From: Streptomyces laurentii
GTDB taxonomy: Bacteria > Actinomycetota > Actinomycetes > Streptomycetales > Streptomycetaceae
Direction of reading: 5' to 3'
Assembly (NCBI GenBank): GCA_002355495.1
Contig: AP017424.1
Coordinates: 4,715,501-4,779,500 of the forward strand
DNA: 64,000 nucleotides
Numbering within the stretch: position 1 is the stretch's first letter; each line of letters begins with the position of its first letter. Below are positions 24,990 to 33,131 of this stretch, piece after piece. Below the pieces are notes generated by a model. It saw only the letters and a list, made by a program, of their open reading frames with translations. It was not told the origin of the DNA and searched no databases. The position numbers and the translations under genes were made by a program.

Positions 24990-26837
24990 ATGTGCGGAAT
25001 CGTGGGTTACGCCGGCGGGCAGTCGGCGCTCGATGTGGTCGTCGCCGGTCTGAAGCGGCTCGAATACCGCGGCTACGACTCGGCCGGGGTCGCGGTGCTC
25101 AGTGACGGCGGGCTCGCCGCCGCGAAGAAGGCCGGAAAGCTCGTCAACCTGGAGAAGGAGCTGGCGGAACGCCCGCTGCCGAGCGGGCCCGCCGGCATCG
25201 GGCACACCCGGTGGGCCACCCATGGCGCCCCCACCGACACCAACGCCCATCCGCACCTCGACAACGCGGGCCGCGTCGCCGTCGTCCACAACGGCATCAT
25301 CGAGAACTTCGCCGCCCTGCGCGCCGAGCTGGCCAGCCGCGGGCATGTGCTCGTGTCCGAGACCGACACCGAGGTCGTGGCCCATCTGCTCGCCGAGGAG
25401 TTCTCCTCCGCCGGCGACCTCGGCGAGGCCATGCGGCTGGTGTGCCGGCGGCTCGACGGCGCGTTCACGCTGGTCGCCGTGCACGCCGACCAGCCGGACG
25501 TGGTGGTGGGCGCCCGCCGCAACTCCCCGCTCGTCGTCGGTGTCGGCGAGGGCGAGAACTTCCTCGCCTCCGACGTGTCCGCCTTCATCGCGTACACCCG
25601 CACCGCCATCGAACTCGGCCAGGACCAGGTCGTCGAGCTGACCCGCGACTCCGTCACGGTCACCGACTTCGACGGCGCGCCCGCCGACGTCCGGACGTAC
25701 CACATCGACTGGGACGCCTCCGCAGCCGAGAAGGGTGGCTACGCCTCCTTCATGCTCAAGGAGATCGCCGAGCAGCCCAAGGCCGTCGCCGACACCCTTC
25801 TCGGCCGGATCGACACCGAGGGCCGGCTCCGTCTCGACGAGCTGCGCATCCCCGACGCCGTGCTGCGCGAGGCCGACAAGATCGTCGTGGTGGCCTGCGG
25901 GACGGCCTTCCACGCCGGGCTCATCGCCAAGTACGCCATCGAGCACTGGACCCGGATCCCCTGCGAGGTGGAGCTGGCCAGCGAGTTCCGCTACCGGGAC
26001 CCGATCCTCGGCCCCCGTACCCTCGTCGTCGCGATCTCCCAGTCCGGCGAGACCATGGACACCCTCATGGCGCTGCGCCACGCGCGCGAACAGGGCGCGA
26101 AGGTCCTCGCCGTCTGCAACACCAACGGTTCCACCATCCCCCGCGAGTCCGACGGCGTCCTCTACACCCACGCCGGACCCGAGGTCGCGGTCGCGTCCAC
26201 CAAGGCGTTCCTGACCCAGCTCGTCGCCTGCTACCTGCTGGCCCTCTACCTCGGGCAGGTGCGCGGCACCCAGTGGGGCGACGAGATCCAGGCCCTCATC
26301 CACGAGCTCGCCCGGATCGGCGACGAGGTGGAGCACGTCCTCGGCACCATGGAGCCCGTCCGCGCGCTCGCCCGTTCCCTCGCCGGCAAGGACACCGTCC
26401 TCTTCCTCGGCCGGCACGTCGGCCACCCCGTCGCCCTCGAAGGCGCGCTCAAGCTCAAGGAACTCGCCTACATGCACGCCGAGGGCTTCGCCGCCGGCGA
26501 GCTCAAGCACGGGCCGATCGCCCTCGTCGAGCAGGACCTGCCGGTCGTCGTCATCGTCCCCTCGCCGCGCGGCCGGTCCGTCCTGCACGACAAGATCGTC
26601 TCCAACATCCAGGAGATCCGGGCCCGCGGCGCCCGCACGATCGTCATCGCCGAGGAGGGCGACGAGGCCGTCGTCCCGTACGCCGACCATCTCGTCCGTA
26701 TCCCCGTCACGCCTACGCTGCTTCAGCCGCTGGTCGCCACCGTGCCCCTGCAGGTCTTCGCCTGCGAACTGGCGACGGCCCGGGGCAACGAGGTAGACCA
26801 GCCACGCAACCTGGCCAAATCCGTGACAGTGGAGTGA
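24990..26837 (+). CDS. glmS: Glutamine-fructose-6-phosphate aminotransferase
   Basis: GlmS makes glucosamine-6-phosphate from fructose-6-phosphate and glutamine, the entry to cell-wall amino sugars. The 615-aa protein starts MCGIVGYAGG, with Cys2 as the glutaminase nucleophile, has GHTRWATHG and HNGIIEN in the glutaminase domain, two SIS domains (SQSGETMDT; STKAFLTQ) and the end DQPRNLAKSVTVE. No glmS ribozyme-like structure was recognised upstream. acpS follows after eight bases. Confidence 0.98.
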   Translation: MCGIVGYAGGQSALDVVVAGLKRLEYRGYDSAGVAVLSDGGLAAAKKAGKLVNLEKELAERPLPSGPAGIGHTRWATHGAPTDTNAHPHLDNAGRVAVVHNGIIENFAALRAELASRGHVLVSETDTEVVAHLLAEEFSSAGDLGEAMRLVCRRLDGAFTLVAVHADQPDVVVGARRNSPLVVGVGEGENFLASDVSAFIAYTRTAIELGQDQVVELTRDSVTVTDFDGAPADVRTYHIDWDASAAEKGGYASFMLKEIAEQPKAVADTLLGRIDTEGRLRLDELRIPDAVLREADKIVVVACGTAFHAGLIAKYAIEHWTRIPCEVELASEFRYRDPILGPRTLVVAISQSGETMDTLMALRHAREQGAKVLAVCNTNGSTIPRESDGVLYTHAGPEVAVASTKAFLTQLVACYLLALYLGQVRGTQWGDEIQALIHELARIGDEVEHVLGTMEPVRALARSLAGKDTVLFLGRHVGHPVALEGALKLKELAYMHAEGFAAGELKHGPIALVEQDLPVVVIVPSPRGRSVLHDKIVSNIQEIRARGARTIVIAEEGDEAVVPYADHLVRIPVTPTLLQPLVATVPLQVFACELATARGNEVDQPRNLAKSVTVE

Positions 26838-26845
26838 GTGAAGAA

Positions 26846-27214
26846 ATGATCATCGGGGTGGGGATCGACGTGGCCGAGATCGACCGGTTCGCCGCGTCAC
26901 TGGAACGGACGCCGGGCCTCGTCCAGCGCCTCTTCGTCGAACGGGAGCTCCTGCTCCCCAGCGGCGAGCGGCGCGGGCCCGCCTCCCTCGCGGTGCGGTT
27001 CGCCGCGAAGGAAGCCGTGGCCAAAGCCCTGGGTGCGCCCGCGGGCCTGCACTGGACCGACGCCGAGGTGTACGTCGAGAGCAGCGGGCAGCCGCGGCTC
27101 CGCGTCCGCGGCACCGTCGCCGCCCGCGCCGCCGAGCTCGGCGTACGGCACTGGCACGTGTCCCTCAGCCACGACGCGGGGGTGGCGTCGGCGGTGGTGA
27201 TCGCCGAGGGTTGA
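26846..27214 (+). CDS. acpS: Holo-[acyl-carrier-protein] synthase
   Basis: AcpS transfers 4'-phosphopantetheine from CoA to acyl carrier protein. The 122-aa protein has the two family motifs: GVGIDVAEIDRF at the N-terminus and RFAAKEAVAKALG near residue 52, supplying the metal-binding Asp and Glu. GTGAAGAA precedes the ATG. It lies between glmS and nnrD and is likely co-transcribed with both. Confidence 0.96.
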   Translation: MIIGVGIDVAEIDRFAASLERTPGLVQRLFVERELLLPSGERRGPASLAVRFAAKEAVAKALGAPAGLHWTDAEVYVESSGQPRLRVRGTVAARAAELGVRHWHVSLSHDAGVASAVVIAEG

Positions 27215-27217
27215 GCC

Positions 27218-28678
27218 ATGCGCAGCGCACACCGAGTCGAGACCGTCCGGGCCGCCGAGGCCGCACTCATGGCCCGGGTCCCCGACGGCGCCCTCATGCA
27301 GCGTGCCGCCGCCGGACTCGCCGCCGCGTGCGCGGGGCTCCTGCGCCGGGTGTACGGGGCCCGGGTCGTCCTCCTCGTCGGCGGCGGCGACAACGGCGGC
27401 GACGCCCTCTACGCCGGCGCCCGGCTCGCCCGGCGCGGCGCCGCGGTCCACGCCGTCCTGCTCGGCGCCCGCGCCCACGAAGGCGGGCTCGCCGCACTCC
27501 GCGCCGCCGGCGGACACGTCGCCGAAGACCCGTACGACGTCCTCGCCGCCGCCGACCTCGTCCTCGACGGCATCACCGGCATCGGCGGACGCGGCGGACT
27601 GCGGCCCGACGCCGTCCCCGTCGCCCGGGCGGCCCGCGGCTCCGACGCCGTCGTCGTCGCCGTCGACCTGCCGAGCGGCGTCGACGCCGACACCGGCGAA
27701 GTCGCGGGGGAAGCGCTCCGTGCCGACGCGACCGTCACCTTCGGCACGTACAAGCCGGGGCTCCTCGTCGACCCGGCACGTGCGTACGCCGGCGCCCTCC
27801 GGCTCGTCGACATCGGGCTCGGCCCGTACCTCCCCGCCCCCGACCTCGAAGCCCTGCAACACGCCGACGTGGCCGCGCTGCTGCCCGCGCCCGGCGCCGG
27901 CAGCGACAAATACCGGCGCGGCGTCGTCGGCATCGTCGCCGGCTCCGCCCGCTACCCCGGCGCCGCCGTCCTCGCCGTCACCGGCGCGTTGCGCGGCGGC
28001 GCCGGAGCCGTCCGGTACGTCGGCCACGCCGCCGACGCCGTCATCGCCGCCCACCCCGAGACCCTCGTCCACGCCGGGCCGCCCGCCAAGGCCGGGCGCG
28101 TCCAGGCCTGGGTCGTCGGGCCCGGCCTCGGCGACGAACCCGGCGTCGCGGACGTCCTCGCCTCCGACGTCCCCGTCCTCGTCGACGCCGACGGGCTGCG
28201 CGGGCTCACCCCCACGGCGCTCGCGGCCCGTTCGGCACCCACCCTCCTCACCCCCCACGCCGGGGAGGCGGCCGCACTGCTCGGCACCTCCCGGGAGGAA
28301 GTCGAGGCGGAGCGGCTCACCGCCGTACGCGAACTCGCCGCGCGGTACGGGGCGACCGTGCTGCTCAAGGGGTCCACGACGCTGGTGTGTCCGGCGGGCG
28401 GGGCGGGGGTCGTGCGGGTGAACCCGACGGGGACGGCGTGGCTGGCGACGGCGGGGAGCGGGGACGTGCTGTCGGGGGTGGGCGGGTCGTTGCTGGCGGC
28501 GGGGTTGTCGGCGGTGGACGCGGGGGCGGTGGCCGCGTATGTGCACGGGTTGGCGGGGCGGCGGGCCGCGCGGGGCGCGGGTGTCGGTGCGGGGGGCGCG
28601 GGGGCGCCGGTGACCGCGGTGGAGGTGGCGGCTGCGGTGGCGGGGGCCTGGGCGGACGTCCGGGGTGCCGTGCGCTGA
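27218..28678 (+). CDS. nnrD: Bifunctional NAD(P)H-hydrate repair enzyme (epimerase and dehydratase)
   Basis: This enzyme repairs hydrated NAD(P)H: the N-terminal domain epimerises it and the C-terminal domain dehydrates it using ADP or ATP. The 486-aa protein shows GGGDNGGDALYAGARLARRG and AVDLPSGVDADTG in the epimerase part (1-215) and SDKYRRGVVGIVAGS, LLTPHAGE, VLLKGSTT and TAWLATAGSGDVLSG in the dehydratase part. The sense strand changes from C-rich to strongly G-rich codons at about 28350, inside the dehydratase domain. Confidence 0.95.
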   Translation: MRSAHRVETVRAAEAALMARVPDGALMQRAAAGLAAACAGLLRRVYGARVVLLVGGGDNGGDALYAGARLARRGAAVHAVLLGARAHEGGLAALRAAGGHVAEDPYDVLAAADLVLDGITGIGGRGGLRPDAVPVARAARGSDAVVVAVDLPSGVDADTGEVAGEALRADATVTFGTYKPGLLVDPARAYAGALRLVDIGLGPYLPAPDLEALQHADVAALLPAPGAGSDKYRRGVVGIVAGSARYPGAAVLAVTGALRGGAGAVRYVGHAADAVIAAHPETLVHAGPPAKAGRVQAWVVGPGLGDEPGVADVLASDVPVLVDADGLRGLTPTALAARSAPTLLTPHAGEAAALLGTSREEVEAERLTAVRELAARYGATVLLKGSTTLVCPAGGAGVVRVNPTGTAWLATAGSGDVLSGVGGSLLAAGLSAVDAGAVAAYVHGLAGRRAARGAGVGAGGAGAPVTAVEVAAAVAGAWADVRGAVR

Positions 28679-29009
28679 GGTTCGTGGTGGGTGCGCGGGG
28701 GCCGGGGAGGCGGTCGCGTTCTGCACTGCATGATTTACCGCGCGGGTCTGGTCCCACGAGAACCTCGGGTCCTTGTTCCCGCGCCACACATCACGCTTTA
28801 CGTTTCGAACGTCGATCCCCCTCCCCGGCCCCCGCTCCCGTCCGGTTCGCGTCCGCCCCCTCGCCCGCAGGGTGGGAGAGGGAGGTGGGTGGGGGGTGAG
28901 GGTTGTGGGCCGCTTCCCGGTGGTGGGGTGTGGGGATTGGTGGGGATATGGGGGGAGTGTGGGGCCGGTACGTGGGTGGGGGGTTGCGCACCTGAGAGAC
29001 TAGGGCGCG
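28679..29009 (+). other. Non-coding region with C-rich then G-rich tracts upstream of alr
   Basis: No gene is supported in these 331 bases. A C-rich stretch (28813-28845) is followed by an exceptionally G-rich stretch (28860-28983) with many runs of three to seven G, forming potential G-quadruplexes on both strands. No consensus promoter or clear ribosome-binding site for alr was found; a TAGGGC nine bases before the alr ATG could be a -10 of a nearly leaderless transcript. Confidence 0.6.
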
Positions 29010-30158
29010 ATGAACCAGACACCGCTGCCCTGCCGAGCCCGTGCCGAGATCGATCTCGAGGCGCTGCGCGCGAACGTACGTACGCTGCGCGCCCGTGTCG
29101 CGCCCCACGTCCAGCTGATGGCCGTGGTGAAGGCGGACGCGTACGGGCACGGTGCCGTGCGCTGTGCGGAGGCGGCGCTCGCGGCCGGGGCGACCTGGCT
29201 GGGGACCGCGACGCCGCACGAGGCGCTGGCGCTGCGGGCGGCCGGGCTGACCGAGCCGCGGATCATGTGCTGGCTGTGGACGCCGGGCGACCCGTGGGCC
29301 GAGGGCATCGAGGCCGGGCTCGACATGTCGGTGAGCGGCCTGTGGGCGCTGGCCGAGGTCACCGCCGCCGCGCGGGAGACCGGGCGGCGGGCGCGGATCC
29401 AGCTCAAGGCCGACACCGGGCTCGGCCGCAACGGCTGCCAGCCCGCCGACTGGCCCGAACTGGTCACGGCCGCGCTCAAGGCCGAGGCCGAGGGCCTCGT
29501 GAGGGTCACCGGTCTGTGGTCGCACTTCGCCTGCGCCGACGAGCCCGGGCACCCGTCGATCGTCGCGCAGCTGGACACGTTCCGGTCGATGCTCGGCCAC
29601 GCCGAGCGGGCCGGGATCCGGCCCGAGGTGCGGCACATCGCCAACTCCCCGGCCACGCTCACCCTTCCCGAGGCGCACTTCGACCTCGTCCGGCCCGGGA
29701 TCGCGATGTACGGCGTCTCGCCCGACCCCGCGATCGGCACCTCCGCCGGTCTCGGGCTGCGGCCGGTGATGTCCCTGAAGGCGAGCGTCGCGCTGGTGAA
29801 GCAGGTGCCCGGCGGCCACGGTGTGTCGTACGGGCACCACTACGTCACCCCCGGCCCGACCACCCTCGGCCTCGTCCCGCTCGGCTACGCCGACGGCATC
29901 CCGCGGCATGCCTCCCAGCGCGGCCCGGTCCTGGTCGGCGACCGGGTGCGGACGGTGGCGGGGCGGGTCGCCATGGACCAGTTCGTCGTCGATCTGTCGG
30001 GCGACGAGGTCGAACCGGGCGCGGAGGCCGTGCTGTTCGGCCCCGGCGACCGGGGCGAGCCCAGCGCGCAGGACTGGGCCGACGCCGCCGACACCATCGC
30101 GTACGAGATCGTCACCCGGATCGGCGCGCGTGTGCCGCGGGTGTACGTAGGGGAGTAG
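29010..30158 (+). CDS. alr: Alanine racemase
   Basis: Alr supplies D-alanine for peptidoglycan. The 382-aa PLP enzyme has the cofactor lysine (Lys41) in AVVKADAYGHG, the substrate loop LKADTGLGRNG, the catalytic-tyrosine region HGVSYGHHY and MDQFVVDL. It begins a probable operon with the hydrolase 15 bases downstream and tsaE. The ribosome-binding site is weak, in line with the G-rich leader. Confidence 0.97.
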   Translation: MNQTPLPCRARAEIDLEALRANVRTLRARVAPHVQLMAVVKADAYGHGAVRCAEAALAAGATWLGTATPHEALALRAAGLTEPRIMCWLWTPGDPWAEGIEAGLDMSVSGLWALAEVTAAARETGRRARIQLKADTGLGRNGCQPADWPELVTAALKAEAEGLVRVTGLWSHFACADEPGHPSIVAQLDTFRSMLGHAERAGIRPEVRHIANSPATLTLPEAHFDLVRPGIAMYGVSPDPAIGTSAGLGLRPVMSLKASVALVKQVPGGHGVSYGHHYVTPGPTTLGLVPLGYADGIPRHASQRGPVLVGDRVRTVAGRVAMDQFVVDLSGDEVEPGAEAVLFGPGDRGEPSAQDWADAADTIAYEIVTRIGARVPRVYVGE

Positions 30159-30173
30159 AGGGGGCGGTCGGTC

Positions 30174-31313
30174 GTGGGCGACGACACCTGGCGGCGGGCC
30201 GGCTGGGCCGGGGCCGCGGTGGGCGTGCTCGCCGTGGGCGCGGCGGCCGGGGTCGCGATCGAGCGGCTCGCGATAGGCCGCTCCGTACGGGAGAAGGCGC
30301 GGCTCGCGCTCGACGCCGAAGGCCCGTACGGCACCCTGCGCGGTACTCCGGGCCGCGCGTTCGCCGACGACGGCACCGAGCTTCTGTACGAGGTCGACGA
30401 AGTCGACGAAGTCGACGAGCCCGCGGGAGCGGGGGCGGGGGATCCCACCGTCGTCTTCTGCCACGGCTACTGTCTCAACGAGGACTCCTGGCACTTCCAG
30501 CGCGCGGCCCTGCGCGGCCGCGTCCGTGCCGTCTACTGGGACCAGCGCAGCCACGGCCGTTCGGGGCGCGGCGTCTCCCAGGCCGGGCCCGACGGGGAGC
30601 CCGTCTCCATCGACCGGCTGGGCCGCGACCTGAAGGCCGTCCTCGACGCCGCCGCGCCCGAGGGGCCGCTGGTCCTGGTCGGGCACTCCATGGGCGGGAT
30701 GACGATCATGGCGCTCGCCGACCGCTACCCGGAGCTCGTACGGGAGCGGGTCGCGGGCGTCGCCTTCGTGGGGACGTCGGCGGGGCGGCTCGACGAGGTC
30801 AGCTACGGGCTGCCGGCGGCCGGCGTCAAGGCCGTGCGCCGGGTGCTGCCCGGGGTGCTGCGCACCCTCGGGACACGCGTCGAACTGGTCGAGCGGGGGC
30901 GGCGGGCCGCCACCGATCTGTTCGCCGGCCTGGTCAAGAAGTACTCGTTCGCGACGAAGGACGTCGACCCGGCCGTCGCCCGTTTCGCCGAGCGGATGAT
31001 CGAGTCGACCCCGATCGACGTCGTCGCCGAGTTCTACCCGGCGTTCGCCGAGCACGAGAAGACCGCCGCCCTGGCCGCCTTCCGGAACCTTCCGGTGCTC
31101 GTCCTCGTGGGCGACCAGGACGTGGTCACGCCCCCCGCGCACACCGAGGCCATCGCCCGCGCCCTGCCCGGCGCGGAGCTGGTGATCGTGCCCGACGCCG
31201 GGCATCTCGTGATGCTGGAGCGGCCGGAGGTCGTCACCGGCCGGCTCGCCGACCTGCTCGTGCGGGCGGGGGAGGCCCTTCGGCCGGAAGGTGCGGGGCG
31301 CGACAACGGTTAA
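30174..31313 (+). CDS. Alpha/beta hydrolase with N-terminal membrane segment
   Basis: The 379-aa protein has one N-terminal hydrophobic segment (about residues 10-30) and an alpha/beta-hydrolase fold: oxyanion region FCHGYCLNEDSW, nucleophile Ser in VGHSMGGM, acid in VGDQDVVTPP and His in DAGHLVMLE. The repeat EVDEVDEVDE near residue 70 comes from three tandem copies of a 9-base unit. The substrate is unknown. It lies between alr and tsaE, 15 and 10 bases away, so it is likely in their operon. GTG start. Confidence 0.9.
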   Translation: MGDDTWRRAGWAGAAVGVLAVGAAAGVAIERLAIGRSVREKARLALDAEGPYGTLRGTPGRAFADDGTELLYEVDEVDEVDEPAGAGAGDPTVVFCHGYCLNEDSWHFQRAALRGRVRAVYWDQRSHGRSGRGVSQAGPDGEPVSIDRLGRDLKAVLDAAAPEGPLVLVGHSMGGMTIMALADRYPELVRERVAGVAFVGTSAGRLDEVSYGLPAAGVKAVRRVLPGVLRTLGTRVELVERGRRAATDLFAGLVKKYSFATKDVDPAVARFAERMIESTPIDVVAEFYPAFAEHEKTAALAAFRNLPVLVLVGDQDVVTPPAHTEAIARALPGAELVIVPDAGHLVMLERPEVVTGRLADLLVRAGEALRPEGAGRDNG

Positions 31314-31323
31314 GTTGGCTGGC

Positions 31324-31842
31324 ATGGAGACTTCGCTCGACCCCGCCGGCCAGGCCGGCCCGCTCAACCAGGCCACCCTCGCCGTCGACTCGCCCGAGCT
31401 CATGCGGGAGCTGGGCCGCCGGCTCGCCACGCTGCTGCGCCCCGGCGACCTCGTCATGCTCACCGGCGAGCTGGGCGCCGGCAAGACCACGATGACCCGC
31501 GGGCTCGGCGAGGGCCTGGGGGTCCGGGGCGCGGTCACCTCCCCGACGTTCGTCATCGCGCGCGTCCACCCCTCGCTGACCGGCGGCCCGGCGCTCGTGC
31601 ACGTCGACGCGTACCGGCTCGGCGGCGGCCTCGACGAGATGGAGGACCTGGACCTCGACGTCTCGCTGCCCGACTCGGTCGTGGTGGTGGAGTGGGGCGA
31701 CGGCAAGGTCGAGGACCTCACCGACGACCGGCTGCACGTCCTCATCCACCGGGTCGTCGGCGACACGGACGACGACCGGCGCACGGTCATGCTGCACGGC
31801 ATCGGCGCACGCTGGGCGGACGAGGACCTGCGGCTGCTCTGA
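31324..31842 (+). CDS. tsaE: tRNA t6A-synthesis ATPase TsaE
   Basis: TsaE works with TsaB and TsaD to transfer threonylcarbamoyl to A37 of ANN-decoding tRNAs. The 172-aa protein has Walker A GELGAGKTT (48-56), TSPTFVIAR and the Walker-B-like VVVEWGDG. The ATG giving METSLDP is chosen; an in-frame GTG 11 codons earlier overlaps the preceding gene. tsaB and tsaD lie 3 kb downstream, separated by accessory genes. Confidence 0.95.
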   Translation: METSLDPAGQAGPLNQATLAVDSPELMRELGRRLATLLRPGDLVMLTGELGAGKTTMTRGLGEGLGVRGAVTSPTFVIARVHPSLTGGPALVHVDAYRLGGGLDEMEDLDLDVSLPDSVVVVEWGDGKVEDLTDDRLHVLIHRVVGDTDDDRRTVMLHGIGARWADEDLRLL

Positions 31843-31960
31843 GTAACCGCCCGCGATGCCCAGGGGTGATGTTCGCGGGGCCGCGCGGGTGCGTTCCGAC
31901 AACGTGTCGGGAAAATGTTGCGCGTGCGCTCCCCGACGTGATGACATGGATGCACGAGCT

Positions 31961-31978
31961 GGTTAGGTGTACCTAACC
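31961..31978. promoter_or_regulatory. Inverted repeat GGTTAGGT-GT-ACCTAACC
   Basis: Two perfect 8-base half-sites are separated by two bases, ending 14 bases before a small gene. The gap is too short to fold as an RNA hairpin loop, so it looks like a DNA operator. The half-site resembles DtxR/IdeR-type iron boxes (TTAGGT), but those have a wider centre. Confidence 0.55.
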
Positions 31979-31992
31979 TACGGGAGGCATGC

Positions 31993-32244
31993 ATGGCGAC
32001 GCCCGAGCGAGACGGCACCACGAGCACCGGGCGCGGTGCGGACACGGTCTCGATGCGCGACCTGCTGGCGGCCTGCGCGGCGGCCGACGCCGTGTCGACC
32101 CCGCCCCGCGAGCGCGCGATCCCGGACGACCCCGATGTCGCGGCGATTCCCCGGATCTCCGGCCGGAGTGACAGCGCCGGTGAGGACGGGGATCAGGGCG
32201 GGGATCAAGGCGGGAGAGGGACCGTGCGTCACGAGGCCGCCTGA
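31993..32244 (+). CDS. Small hypothetical protein
   Basis: The 83-aa product (MATPERDGTTSTGRG..) has no recognised domain. It is polar, lacks a signal peptide and membrane segment, and ends in an Asp/Gly/Gln-rich part (DGDQGGDQGG). Support comes from a good ribosome-binding site (GGGAGG), the palindrome directly upstream and normal third-position codon bias. It may be a regulated small cytosolic protein. Confidence 0.6.
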   Translation: MATPERDGTTSTGRGADTVSMRDLLAACAAADAVSTPPRERAIPDDPDVAAIPRISGRSDSAGEDGDQGGDQGGRGTVRHEAA

Positions 32245-32246
32245 GT

Positions 32247-32273
32247 GGTCCGGGTGGTCCGGGTGGTCCGGGT
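32247..32273. repeat. Three tandem copies of GGTCCGGGT
   Basis: Exact 9-base repeats directly after the stop of the small gene, followed by degenerate copies (GCGGTCCGGGCGG). Likely slippage products. Confidence 0.85.
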
Positions 32274-32347
32274 GGCTTGAGCGGTCCGGGCGGTTCTGAC
32301 GGCGCGCCCTTTTTTCACGAGCCCGGGGCGGGTGCGTAGGCGGAGGA

Positions 32348-32983
32348 TCAGGCGCGGGCCGCGGTCGCCGGCGCCGTCGCCGGCGCCGTGAAAATCCGGT
32401 CCAGGTGGTGCTCCAGTACCGCCGTCGCCGACTCCGGGCTCCGCTGACCCACGAGGATGCTGGTCCCCATGGCCGCCGCCATCGCGAGCAGGCTGATCGC
32501 CTCCGTACGGGCGTCGACGCCGGGAGCGGTCAGGCCCGCCTCCCGGGCCTGTTCGAGAAGGCCGGTCAGCGCGTTCTCCGCCGCGTCGGGGTTGTCGATG
32601 AACGGCTGCGCGGCCAGCGCCTCGTCGGTCACGGACAGCAGTGAGTACGAGGTGTAGACGAGGTGGAAGGTGCGGCTCTCCCCGTCCGTCGGCAGGGAGG
32701 CCAGCAGCAGCGCCTCGATGGCGGCGCGCGGCCCGGGCTCCGGACCCGCGGCGGCCAGGCGGGCGCGGGCGCGTGCCGTGAAGCGGGCGGTCAGGTGCTG
32801 GAGCCCGTAGAAGAGCAGCTTCTCCTTGGTCTCGAAGTAGTACTGCACCAGCCGGAGTGACACGCCGGCCTCGGCGGCCACGTCGCGCATGCCGACGGCG
32901 TGCAGCCCGCGCCGTCCGGCGACCCGGATGAGCGCCTCGGCGATCTGGGTGCGCCGTTCCTCATGGTCCACGCGTTTCGGCAT
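32348..32983 (-). CDS. TetR-family transcriptional regulator
   Basis: The 211-aa protein has an N-terminal TetR helix-turn-helix (about residues 10-56; RDVAAEAGVSLRLVQYYFETKEKLL) and a helical ligand-binding domain. The C-terminus is an Ala/Thr/Pro tail. It is divergent from an alpha/beta-hydrolase gene; two matching dyads in the shared upstream region are probable binding sites, so it likely represses both itself and the hydrolase. Confidence 0.93.
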   Translation of the reverse strand: MPKRVDHEERRTQIAEALIRVAGRRGLHAVGMRDVAAEAGVSLRLVQYYFETKEKLLFYGLQHLTARFTARARARLAAAGPEPGPRAAIEALLLASLPTDGESRTFHLVYTSYSLLSVTDEALAAQPFIDNPDAAENALTGLLEQAREAGLTAPGVDARTEAISLLAMAAAMGTSILVGQRSPESATAVLEHHLDRIFTAPATAPATAARA

Positions 32984-33068
32984 ATGCCGGTGTCTCCGCC
33001 CGTCGGGATGGTGGGTGTTCGTGGTTCGTGGTCCGGGGGCCGGGGGCCGGGCTCCCGGAACTCTTTTA

Positions 33069-33106
33069 TGGTACCGCCGTATCAGTATGGTGGTACGGTC
33101 GTATCA
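33069..33106. promoter_or_regulatory. Two dyad operators TGGTAC-N4-GTATCA
   Basis: The sequences TGGTACCGCCGTATCA (33069-33084) and TGGTACGGTCGTATCA (33091-33106) are imperfect palindromes exactly 22 bases apart, two helical turns. TATGGT boxes at 33067-33072 and 33086-33091 could be -10 elements under them. They lie between the divergent TetR and hydrolase genes and end 25 bases before the hydrolase start. Confidence 0.7.
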
Positions 33107-33131
33107 CGAAGAGTCCTTCCGGAGGTGCCCC

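Noticed and set aside
31961..31978. Iron box for DmdR/IdeR
   Set aside because: The half-sites resemble TTAGGT, but the centre is two bases instead of about seven, so the standard box is not met; kept only as an unassigned operator.
28791..32045. Very long open frame on the minus strand opposite alr, hydrolase and tsaE
   Set aside because: It is antisense to three well-conserved genes, has no protein similarity and low-complexity composition; long antisense frames are expected from the high G+C at third codon positions.
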